From NCBI GenBank assembly GCA_018398765.1, contig JAHBMJ010000220.1, positions 37,501 to 53,519 of the forward strand: a stretch of DNA of 16,019 nt, written 5' to 3'. Shown piece by piece: positions 7,194-16,019 of the stretch. This stretch comes from Chromera velia. Taxonomy: Eukaryota > Sar > Chromeraceae. The notes under the pieces were generated by a model. It was not told the DNA's origin. It did no database searches and saw only the letters and a program-made list of their open reading frames with translations. Numbering within the stretch: position 1 is the first letter of the stretch; each line of letters begins with the position of its first letter. A program made the position numbers and the translations under genes.

Positions 7194-7232
7194 GACGCCC
7201 TGGATCTTGGAGGAGACGTCACTCCTGGCGTC
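7194..7232. promoter_or_regulatory. Inverted repeat upstream of the minus-strand gene
   Basis: GACGCC (7194-7199) pairs with GGCGTC (7227-7232), and AGGAG (7211-7215) pairs with CTCCT (7222-7226), with a central GACGTC palindrome between them. It lies about 170 bp upstream of the proposed ATG. GACGTC is the core of bZIP/CREB-type sites in many eukaryotes, so a transcription-factor site is possible, but this is inference. Confidence 0.25.
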
Positions 7233-7620
7233 CATACTCCGGCAAGTTTATAGGCCCGATGGGTCCTACAAATGGTGCGGAGCGCTATGAATTAGTCGGC
7301 CGGGGTGATGATCTCGCTCTGAGGCGCGCGACAAAATCTATGACCATGCGGCGCGGCCCCGCCGACCCCTGTGTCCTAGTTTTGGGCGTCTCGAGTTTCA
7401 GTATGATAGGAAGGCAGTATGGATTCAAAGGCTATGCACACGCATAGGAAATATTCTTTCATTGACAGTCACTAGATTGATTTGAACAGGTGGAAGCTGA
7501 TGACTCTTCCCTGGTTGGACAGACTCCTTCTATAAGTTGATGAATGGATGTGAGGTGATTCAGTTATATTGCCGTCTCCTCTAGTTGTATGGTAGGACAG
7601 CTAGTATCACATTTTTCTGT

Positions 7621-7704
7621 AAGGGGACGCATTTCGCCTAATATCATACAGCTGTTTCACTTACTTACGCAACATTAGGCGTGCGCCCGAGGGATCTAGC
7701 AGCC
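7621..7704 (+). repeat. 84-bp direct repeat, copy 1
   Basis: It aligns without gaps to 8302-8385 at a constant offset of 681 bp, with most positions identical (for example AGCTGTTTCACTT, CAACATTAGGC and GGATCTAGC). Inside it, CGCCTAAT and ATTAGGCG form an 8-bp stem around a loop of about 30 bases. Paired direct repeats about 680 bp apart could be ends of a small element or two copies of a dispersed repeat. Confidence 0.75.
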
Positions 7705-8093
7705 TTCCACTATACTGCACATAATTAGATCTCTCATCGATAATCTTCCCCCCCCTACCCCCCCCGTTCACCCCGAAAAACCAGTACGGAATAGTCCTTC
7801 CCCAGTAAACTGAGTTCACTACCCGAGCAGTCGATCGGCTTTACAGCTAAGGCAATGGATTAGAGAAGCACTGTCTAAAGCGGTGGGAAGGTGGATTCCG
7901 GTTCGTTCGACGGAATAATTATTGTCAGAATGGACTATCATCTTTTCTCCTTTGTTTGACTCCTCTTTAACTACTTAACATATCTTTTCTGACTCACACA
8001 TTTTTCTGAGCGCGCGGCAGATAAAACCGCTACCACTATTTTTTCTCGCCCGTACGGGACGGATTTGACGTTCCTGGCTCGGCGCATTGGTAC

Positions 8094-8101
8094 TATAAAA
8101 G
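8094..8101 (+). promoter_or_regulatory. TATA box
   Basis: TATAAAAG lies in otherwise GC-rich sequence, 56 bp before a strongly structured stretch that ends in T6. It would place a transcription start near 8120-8130. Confidence 0.35.
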
Positions 8102-8124
8102 CCGTGCCGGGCCCGGAACTATAT

Positions 8125-8207
8125 TTCCCGTCGGATCATGATTTCCGTCGTTTGAATGCACGGCTTCGCTCCGTAAGCTAGGCTTCGCCTTCCATTCAAA
8201 CTTTTTT
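8125..8207 (+). ncRNA. Candidate small structured RNA (three-way junction followed by T6)
   Basis: Outer stem GTTTGAATG (8150-8158) pairs exactly with CATTCAAAC (8193-8201). Inside it are two hairpins: ACGG-CTTCGCT-CCGT (8160-8174) and AGGC-TTC-GCCT (8180-8190). A run of six T follows at 8202-8207, as in a Pol III terminator. A TATA box lies upstream at the distance expected for a type-3 Pol III gene. No known RNA family was recognised, and the 5' end is a guess. It could instead be an organelle-type GC-cluster repeat or an element end with a T-shaped fold. Confidence 0.3.
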
Positions 8208-8301
8208 GCGAAAATCCCGATCGCTCCTAGTTTGGACTGTAAGACCCGTAAACATGACTAGATTCACGTCTTAACGAAGGGTAACTCTATTAAGCCGTAT
8301 T

Positions 8302-8385
8302 AAGGGGGCACATTTTGCCTAATGCCGTATAGCTGTTTCACTTGCTTACACAACATTAGGCGCGCGCCCGAAGGATCTAGCGGCC
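8302..8385 (+). repeat. 84-bp direct repeat, copy 2
   Basis: This is the partner of the copy at 7621-7704. It is preceded by TTAAGGGGG, echoing the arms at the left window edge. The internal stem GCCTAAT/ATTAGGC is kept although neighbouring bases differ between the copies. Confidence 0.75.
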
Positions 8386-9440
8386 CCCAGTCTGAAACGG
8401 GTCCCCAGTCTAAAAAGACAAGAAACAGTAATACGTAGTTTGGTTAATCAATAAACATTTATATTTATAATTTGTCATTACTGGTTCATGTCTTAGAGCG
8501 GATCAGATAGAGCTGAAACATTCTATAATATAGCAACTGTATGTGCCTAAAGATGCAACAATTTATTGTTATCAATAAATTTATGTCATCTTTTTTTGCT
8601 TTGGACACTGCCTCTTTGATCAACTTTGAGGTCCTATTTCAATGGTGATCTACTGATTATACAGAAGAACATCCGTATCTGCTATCTGATTCAGCTCTGC
8701 AATGGATCAATTGGTACAAAGAGAGCCATAACATCCCCTCTGCCTTTTAAAGATGCATGGAAAGATTAAACGCTATGAGACGTTGCCTTTCTCTATCTGC
8801 AACGGATGCCTGGACACAGCAGCAGCTGCCTTTTAACTCCGCAAACAATGTGGTGGCTCAGAGACAGGGGTCTCGCCCTTCTCTGTCTGCCAGAGTGGAG
8901 AGATGTATAGAGAGAGAGAGCGATCTCTGCCCTTCTTTGTCTGCAAAGAAGAACAATATACAGAGAGAGGGGTCTCTGCCCTTCTCTGTCTGCAAAAAGA
9001 AAGATGTACAGAAAGAAGTGTCTCTGCCCTTCTCTCTCTGCAAAGAAGAAAGATGTACAGAGAGAAGGGTCCTGCCCTTCTCTGTCTGTAAAGAATGAAG
9101 ATGTACAGAGAGAGGGGTCCTGCACTTCTCTATCTGCAAAGAAGAAAGATGTACAGAGAGAGGTATCCTGCCCTTCTCTATCTGCAAAGAATGAAGATGT
9201 ACAGAGAGAGGGGTCCTGCCCTTCTCTGTCTACAAAGAAGAAAGATGTACAAAGAGAGGGGTCTCTGCCTTTCTCTGTCTGCAAAGAAGAAAGATGTACA
9301 GAGAGAAGGGTCCTGTTCTTCTCTGTCTGCAAAAAAGAAAGGTATATTATACAGAGAGGGGTCTCTGCCCTTCTCTGTCTCCAAAGAAGAAAGACATACA
9401 GAGAGAGAGATCTTTGGCGTTCTCTGTCTGCAAAGAAGAA

Positions 9441-9740
9441 AGATGTACAGAGAGAGGGCCCTACCCTTCTCTGTCTGCAAAGAAGAAAGATGCACAGAAA
9501 GAGGGTTCTTTGGCCTTCGATCTCTGTCTGCAAAAAATGAAGATGTACAGAGAGAGGGGTCTCTACCCTTCTCTCTGTGTAAAGAAGAAGATATACAGAG
9601 AGAGGTGTCTCTGCCCTTCTCTGTCTGCAAAGAAGAAGGATATATATAGAGAGGGATCCTGCCCTTCTCTGTCTGTAAAGAAGAAAGATGTACAGAGAGA
9701 GGAATCTTTGGCCTTCTCTGTCTGTAAAGAAGAAAGATGC
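9441..9740 (+). repeat. Duplicated block within the 48-bp array, copy 1
   Basis: This block of about six units carries rare variants in a fixed order: TTCTTTGGCCTTCGATCTC, CTCTCTGTGTAAAG, GGATATATATAGAGAGG, GGAATCTTTGGCC and GATGCATAG. The same variants recur at a constant offset of 2690 bp. Confidence 0.85.
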
Positions 9741-12130
9741 ATAGAAAAAGGGATCTTTGACCTTCAATCTCTGTCTGCAAAGAAGAAAAATATACAGAGA
9801 GAGGTATCTCTGCCCTTCTCTATCTGAAGAAGAAAGATGTACAGAGAGAGGTGTCTCTGCCCTTCTCTGTCTACAAAGAAAAAAGATGCACAGAGAGAGG
9901 GGTATTCGCCCTTCTCTGTTTGCAAAGAATGAAAAGATGCCCAGAGAGTGGGATCTCTGCCCTTCTCTGTCTGTAAAGAATGAAGATGCACAGAGAGAGG
10001 TGTTTTCGTCCTTTTCTGTCTGCCCAAAGAATGAAAAGATATACAGAAAGAGGGATTTCTGCCATTCTCTATCTGCGAAGAATAAGAAGATGCAGAGAAA
10101 GAGGGGTCTCTGCCCTTTTGTCTGCAAAGAATGAGGATGTACAGAGAAAGGGGTCTCTACCCTTCTCTGTGTGCAAAGAAGAGAGATGTACAGAAAGAGG
10201 GGTCTCTGCCCTTCTCTGTCTACAAAGAATGAAGATGTACAGAGAGAGGGGTCCTGCCCTTCTCTGTCTGCAAAGAAGAAAGATGTACAGAGAGAGGGGT
10301 CCTGCCCTTCTCTGTCTGCAAAGAATGAAGATATACAAAGAGAGAGGTCTCTGGCCTTCTCTATTTGCAAAGAAGAAAGATGTACAGAGAGAAGGGTCTT
10401 TGGCCTTCTCTGTCTGCATAGAAGAAGGATATACAAAGAGAGGGGTCCTGCCCTTTTCTGTCTGCAAAGAAGAAAGATGTACAGAGAGAGGGTCCTGTCC
10501 TTCTCTGTTTGCGAAGAAGAAAGATATACAGAGAGAGGGGTCCTGCCTTTCTCTATCTGCAAAGAAGAAAGATGTACAGAGAGATGAGTTTTTTGACCTT
10601 CTCTGTCTGCAAAGAAGAAAGATGTACAGAAAGAGGGGTGCCGCCTTTCTCGGTCTACAAGGAAAAAAGATGTGCAGAGAGAAGGGTTCTGCTCTTCTTT
10701 GTCTGCAAAGAAGAAAGATGTACAGAGCGAGGTTCCTGCCCTTCTCTGTCTGCAAGAAGAAAGATGTACAGAGAGACGGTTCTACCCTTCTCTGTTTGCA
10801 AAGAAGAAAGATGTACAGAGAGAGGGGTCTCTGCCCTTCTCTGTCTGCAAAGAAGAAAGATGTATAGAGAGAGGGGTCCTGCCCTTTTCTGTTTGCAAAG
10901 AAGAAAGATATACAGAGAGAGGTGTTCTACCCTTCTCTGTCTGTAAAGAAGAAAGGTATACAGAGAGAGGGCCCTGCCCTTCTTTGTCTGCAAAGAAGAA
11001 GATGTATAGAGAGATAGGTCCCCGCCCTTCTCTGTCTGTACAGAAGAAGGATGTACAAAGAGAGGGGTCCTGCCCTTTTCTGTCTGCAAAGAAGAAAGAT
11101 GTACAGAGAGAGGGTCCTGCCTTTCTCTGTCTGTAAAGAATCTAGCAAAGAATAAAGATATACAGGGAGAGGGGTCCTGCCCTTCTCTGTCTGCAAAGAA
11201 TGAAGATCTACAGAGAGATGGGTTCCTGCCCTTCTCTGTCTGCAAAGAGTGAAGATGTACAGAGAGAGGGGTCCTGCCCTTCATTGCAAAAAAGAAAGAT
11301 GTACAGAGAGATGGGTTTCTTGCCCTTCTTTGTCTACAAAGAAGAAAGATGTACAGAGAGAGGGGTCTTTGCCCTTCTCTGTCTGCAAAGAATGAAGATG
11401 TACAGAGAGAGGGGTCCTACCCTTCTCTGTCTGCAAGAAGAAAGATGTACAGAGAGAGGGTTCTACCCTTCTCTGTCTGCAAAGAAGGATGTACTGAAAG
11501 AGGGGTCCTGCCCTTCTCTGTCTGCAAAGAAGAAAGATGTACAGAGAGAGCGGTCAGACTCTCTGCCCTTCTCTGTCTGGAAAGAAGAAATATGTACAGA
11601 GAGAGGGTCCTGCCCTTCTCTGTCTGCGTAAAGAATGAAAAGATACACAGAAAGAGGGAATTCGGCCCTTCAGAATCTCTGTCTGAGAAGAATAAGAAGA
11701 TGCAGAGAAAGAAGAGTCTCTGCCCTTCTTTGTCTGTAAAGAAGAAAAATGTATAGAGAGAGGGGTCCTGCTATTCTCTGTCTGCAAAGAATGAAGATGT
11801 ACAGAAAGAGGGGTCCTGCCCTTCTCTGTCTGCAAAGAAGAAAGATGTACAGAGAGATGGGTCCTGCTCTTCTCTGTCTGCAAAGAATGAAAAGATGCAC
11901 AGAGAGAGGGTCCTGCCCTTCTCTGGCTATAAAGAAGAAAGATGTACAGAGAGAGGGGTCTCTGCCTATCTTTTTCTACAAAGAAGAAGATCTACAGAGA
12001 GATGGGTCTCTGCCTTTCTCTATCTACAAAGAAAAAGATGTACAGAGAGAGGGTCTTACCCTTCTCTCTCTACAAAGAAGAAAGATGTACAGAGAGAGCG
12101 GTCCTGCCCTTCTCTGTCTGCAAAGAAGAA

Positions 12131-12430
12131 AGATGTACAGAGAGAGGGTCCTGCCCTTCTCTGTCTGTAAAGAAGAAAGATGCACAGAAAGAGGATTCTT
12201 TGGTCTTCGATCTCTGTCTGCAAAAAATGAAGATGTACAGAGAGAGGGGTCTTTGCCCTTCTCTCTGTGTAAAGAAAAAGATATACAGAGAGAGGTGTCT
12301 CTGCCCTTCTCTGTCTGCAAAGAAGAAGGATATATATAGAGAGGGGTCCTGCCCTTCTCTGTCTGTAAAGAAGAAAGATGTACAGAGAGAGGAATCTTTG
12401 GCCTTTTCTGTCTGTAAAGAAGAAAGATGC
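12131..12430 (+). repeat. Duplicated block within the 48-bp array, copy 2
   Basis: This is the partner of 9441-9740 with no net indel over about 300 bp and only scattered substitutions. It indicates duplication of a multi-unit segment, not just exchange of single units. Confidence 0.85.
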
Positions 12431-15400
12431 ATAGAGAGAGGGGTCTTGCCCTTCATTCTAAAAAAGAAAGATGTACCGAAAGAGGGGTCCTGCCCTTCTC
12501 TGTTTGTAAAGAAGAAAGAAATACAGAGAGAGGGTCCTGCCCTTCTCTGTTTGTAAAGAAGAAAGACATACAGAGAGAGGGCTCCTGCCTTTCTCTGTCT
12601 GCAAAGAAGAAAGATGTACCGAGAGAGGGTCCTGCTCTTCTCTGTCTGCAAAGAGAAAGATGTACAGAGAGAGGGGTCCTGCCTTCCTCTGTCTGCAAAG
12701 AAGAAGACGTACAGAGAGAAAGGTCCTGCCCTTCTCTGTCTGCAAAGAGTGAAGATGCACAGAGAAAGGGGTCCTGCCCTTCTCTGTCTGCAAAGAAGAA
12801 GATGTATAGAGAGAAGGTCCTGCCCTTCTCTGTCTGCAAAGAAGAAAGATGTACCAAGAGAGGGGTCTTGCCCTTTTTTGTCTGCACAGAAGAAAGATGT
12901 ACAGAGAGAGGGGTCCTGCCCTTCTCTGTCTGCAAAGAAGAAAGATGTACTGTAACAGAGAGAGGGGTCCTGCCCTTTTCTATCTGCAAAGAAGAAAGAT
13001 ATACAGAGAGAGGGGTACCACGTTTCTCTCTCTACAAAGAAGAAAGATGTATAGAGAGATGGTCCTGCCCTTCTCTGTCTGCAAAGAATGAAGATATACA
13101 GAGAGAAGGGTTCTGCCCTTCTCTGTCTGCAAAGAAGAAAGATGTACAGAGAGAAGGGTCCTGCCCTTCTCTGTCTGCAAAAAAGAAGGATGCACAGAGA
13201 GAGGGTCCTGTCCTTCTTTGTCTGTAAAGAAGAAAGATGTACAGAGAGAGGGGTCTCTACCCTTCTCTATCTGCAAAGAAGAAAGATATACAGAGAGAGG
13301 GGTCTCTGCCCTTCTCTGTCTGCAAAGAAGAAAGATGTACACAGACAGGGTTCTGCCCTTTTCTGTCTGAAGAAGAAAGATATACAGAGAGAGGTGTCTC
13401 TGCCCTTGTTTGTCTGCAAAGAAAAAAGATGTATAGAGAGAGGGGTCCTGCCCTTCTCTGTCTGCAAATAATGAAGATGCACAGAGAGAGGGGTCCTGCC
13501 CTTCATTCTAAAAAAGAAAGATATACAGAGAGATGGGTCTCTTGCCCTTCTCTGTCTGCAAAAAAAAAAGATATACAGAGAGAGCGGTCTCTGCCCTTCT
13601 CTGTCTACAAAGAATGAAGATCTACAGAGAGAGGGGTCCTGCCCTTCTCTGTCTGCAAAGAAGAAGATGTACAGAGAGAGGGGTCGTACCCTTCTCTGTC
13701 TGCAAAGAATGAAGATGTACAGAGAGGTGGGTTCCTGCCCTTCTCTGTCTACAAAGAAGAAAGATATACAGAGAGAGGGGTCCTGCCCTTCTCTGTCTGC
13801 AAAGAAGAAAGATGTATAGAGAGAGGGGTCCTGCCCTTCTCTGTCTGCAAAGAATGAAGATGTACAGAGAGAGGGGTCCTGCCCTTCTCTGTCTGCAAAG
13901 AAGAAAGATGTATAGAGAGAGGGTCCTACCCTTCTCTGTCTGCAAAGAAGAAAGACATACAGAGAGAAGGGTCTTGCCTTTCTCTGTCTACAAAGAAGAA
14001 AGATGTACAGAGAGAGGGGTCCTGCCCTTCTCTGTCGGCAAAGAATGAAGATGTACAGAGAGAGGGGTCTCTGCCCTTCTCTGTCTGCAAAGAATGAAGA
14101 TGTACAGAGAGAGGGGTCCTGCCCTTCTCTGTCTACAAAGAGTGAAAATGTATAGAGAGAGGGATCCTGCCCTTCTCTGTCTGCAAAGAATGAAAATGTA
14201 TAGAGAGATGGGTTCCTGCCCTTCTCTGTCTGCAAAGAAGAAAGATATACAGAGAGAGAGGTCCTGCACTTCTCTGTCTGCAAAGAAGAAAGATGTACAG
14301 AGAGAGGGGTCCTGCCCTTCTCTGTCTGCAAAGAATGAAGATGTACAGAGAGAGGGGTCCTGCCCTTCTCTGTCTGCAAAGAAGAAAGATGTACAGAGAG
14401 AGGGGTCCTGCCCTTTTGTATCTACAAAGAAGAAAGATATACAGAGAGAGGGGTACCACGTTTCTCTCTCTGCAAAGAAGAAAGATGTACAGAGAGAGGG
14501 TCGTGCCCTTCTCTGTCTGCAAAGAATGAAGATGTACAGAGAGAAGGGTCCTGCCCTTCTCTGTCTGCAAAGAAGCACGATATACAGAGAAAAGGGTCTT
14601 GCCCTTCTCTGTTTGCAAAGAAGAAGATGTACAGAGAGAAAGGTCCTGCCCTTCTCTGTCTGCAAAGAGGGAAGATGCACAGAGAGAGGGGTCCTGCCCT
14701 TCATTCTAAAAAAGAAAGATGTACAGAGAGAGGGGTCTCTGCCCTTCTCTGTCTGTAAAGAAAAAAGATGTACAGAGAGAGGGTCCTGCCGGTCTCTGTC
14801 TACAAAGAAGAAAGATGTACAGAGAGAGGGTCCTACCCTTCTCTGTCTGCGAAGAAGAAAGATGTACCTAGAGAGGGGTTGTGCCCTTCTCTGTCTGCAC
14901 AGAAGAAAGATGTACAGAGAGAGGGGTCCTGCCCTTCTCTGTCTGCAAAGAAGAAAGATGTATAGAGAGAGGGGTCCTGCCTTTCTCTATCTGCAAAGAA
15001 GAAAGATGTACAGAGAGAGGGGTCCTGCCCTTTTCCGTCTGCAAAGAATGAAGATATACAGAGAGAGGGTCCCGCCCTTCTCTGTTTGCACAGAAGAAGG
15101 ATATACAGAGAGAGGGTCCTGTCCTTCTCTGTCTGCAAAGAAGAAAGATGTACACAGAGAGGGGTCCTGCCCTTCTCTGTCTGCAAAGAAGAAAGATGTA
15201 CAGAGAGAAGGTCCTGCCCTTCTCTGTCTGCAAAGAAGAAAGATGTACCGAGAGAGGGGTCCTGCCCTTCTCTGTCTGCAAAGAAGAAAGATGTATAGAG
15301 AGAGGGGTCCTGCTTTTCTCTGTCTGCAAAGAAGAAAGATGTACAGAGAGAGGCGTCCTGCCCTTTTAAATCTGTAAAGAAGAAAGATATACAGAGAGTG

Positions 15401-16019
15401 GGGTACCACGTATCTCTGTCTGCAAAGAATGAAGATGTACAGAGAGAGGGTCCTGCCCTTCTCTGTCTGCAAAGAATGAAGATGTACAGAGAGGAGGGTC
15501 CTACCCTTCTCTGTGTACAAAAAAGAAGGATGCACAGAGAGGGGGTCCTGTCCTTCTCTGTCTGCAAAGAAGAAAGATGTACAGAGAGAAGGGTCTCTAC
15601 CCTTTTCTATCTGCAAGGAAGAAAGATGTACAGAGAGAGGGGTCTCTGCCCTTCTCTGTCTGCAAAGAAGAAAGATGTACAGAGGGGTCTCTGCCCTTCT
15701 CTGTCTGTAAAGAATGAAGATGTACAGAGAGAGGGGTCCTGCCCTTCTCTGTCTGCAAAGAATGAAGATGTACAGAGAGAGGGGTCTTGCCCTTCTCTGT
15801 CTGCAAAGAATGAAGATGTACAGAGAGATGGGTTCCTGCCCTTCTCTGTCTGCAAAGAACAAAGATATATAGAGAGAGGGGTCCCGCCCTTCTTTGTCTG
15901 CAAAAAAGAAAGATATATAGAGAGAGGGGTCCTGCCCTTCTCTGTCTGCAAAGAATGAAGATGTACAGAGAGAGGGGTCCTGCCCTTCTCTGTCTGCAAA
16001 GAATGAAGATGTACAGAGA

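Larger units (their letters stand above)
7064..8783. other. Intergenic region between the minus-strand gene and the 48-bp array
   Basis: No protein gene is supported; the 62-codon open frame at 7259-7447 has no features. The region holds a direct GTTGGAGAC doublet at about 7168-7187, a hairpin at 7194-7232 (GACGCC pairs with GGCGTC, AGGAG with CTCCT), a C-run tract at 7748-7765, the 84-bp direct repeats, short palindromes at 8049-8058 and 8107-8116, the structured locus at 8094-8207, and a CCCCAGTCT doublet around 8387-8410. From about 8410 to 8760 it is AT-rich with nothing recognisable. Confidence 0.55.
8784..16019. repeat. Large 48-bp minisatellite array, continuing past the window
   Basis: Units of 48 bp, with 47-51 bp variants, repeat from a degenerate start at about 8784-8870 to the window end, roughly 145-150 copies by length. 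Canonical units are 14281-14328 (type A, GAAGAAAGATG) and 14329-14376 (type B, GAATGAAGATG). Each unit is a purine-rich half followed by a pyrimidine-rich half. The canonical type A unit has no stop codon in any of six frames, so long open frames appear on both strands: 16-residue periods such as RRKMYRERGPALLCLQ on the plus strand and ADREGQDPSLCTSFFF on the minus strand. The longest are a 589-codon minus frame at 8793-10562 (TTG start) and a 427-codon plus frame with ATG at 14094-15377. None is called as a gene because all frames are equally open and interrupted at random by unit variants. Confidence 0.97.

Noticed and set aside
8150-8201. A parvovirus-type terminal hairpin because of the T-shaped fold
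   Set aside because: The arms are only 4 bp, and no viral replication or capsid gene is present anywhere in the window.
8793-10562. A 589-codon minus-strand open frame that looks like a large repetitive protein gene
   Set aside because: It begins at TTG, lies wholly in the 48-bp array, and equally periodic open frames exist on both strands. Openness is a property of the unit, so it is not evidence of coding.
14094-15377. A 427-codon plus-strand frame with an ATG start
   Set aside because: Its ATG is created by a B-type unit variant that recurs throughout the array. No unique sequence, splice context or domain supports it as a gene.
8860-16019. CRISPR-like array
   Set aside because: The units are directly contiguous variants of one sequence with no distinct spacers, and the setting is eukaryotic.
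8860-16019. TACAGAGAGA in each unit resembles the ACAGAGA box of U6 snRNA
   Set aside because: The flanking bases do not match U6, and the motif is a simple purine run expected in this composition.

Overview
The window is eukaryotic nuclear-type DNA. Its coding frames look interrupted by short introns. Gene ends carry AATAAA-type poly(A) signals. There are no operons or Shine-Dalgarno sites, and more than half of the length is tandem repeat. A repeat-rich protist or alga is the most natural guess, but nothing in the sequence fixes the species. No rRNA, tRNA, CRISPR array or complete known gene was recognised.

Layout. (1) 1-139 is a long near-perfect inverted repeat (foldback or MITE-like) carrying TTAAGGGG at both ends; a related single arm lies at 157-196. 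(2) 197-844 is GC-rich with no supported gene. (3) About 845-2165 is a satellite of about 185-bp units in at least two subfamilies. (4) 2166-2651 is intergenic, with a GC-rich, Z-DNA-prone palindromic patch followed by an AT-rich stretch holding an 18-bp perfect palindrome. (5) 2652-4684, plus strand, is a charged, low-complexity protein gene of unknown function. It is split into two frames at a (GA)n tract and contains nine 27-bp in-frame repeats. (6) 4685-4891 is an AT-rich convergent 3' region with poly(A) signals for both strands about 20 bp apart. (7) 7027-4892, minus strand, is a probable three-exon gene, or a decayed one. Its C-terminal half resembles the middle of a DDE-type transposase of the kind with a CxxC just after the second Asp (as in RAG1/Transib and related unnamed families). 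It stops before the third catalytic residue could occur. (8) 7064-8783 is intergenic. It holds an 84-bp direct repeat pair 681 bp apart, between which lies a TATA box, a predicted three-way-junction RNA fold and a T6 tract. (9) About 8784 to the right edge is a very large 48-bp minisatellite, cut by the window end.

The two protein genes are convergent and share a 3' region. They could be the two genes of one old DNA transposon, but I found no terminal inverted repeats bracketing both, so this is only a hypothesis. The most striking feature is the 48-bp array: its consensus has no stop codon in any of the six frames, each unit can fold into a hairpin, and blocks of variant units recur at fixed offsets, which shows segmental amplification within the array. 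The many long open frames there are a by-product of unit length and composition and are not called as genes.
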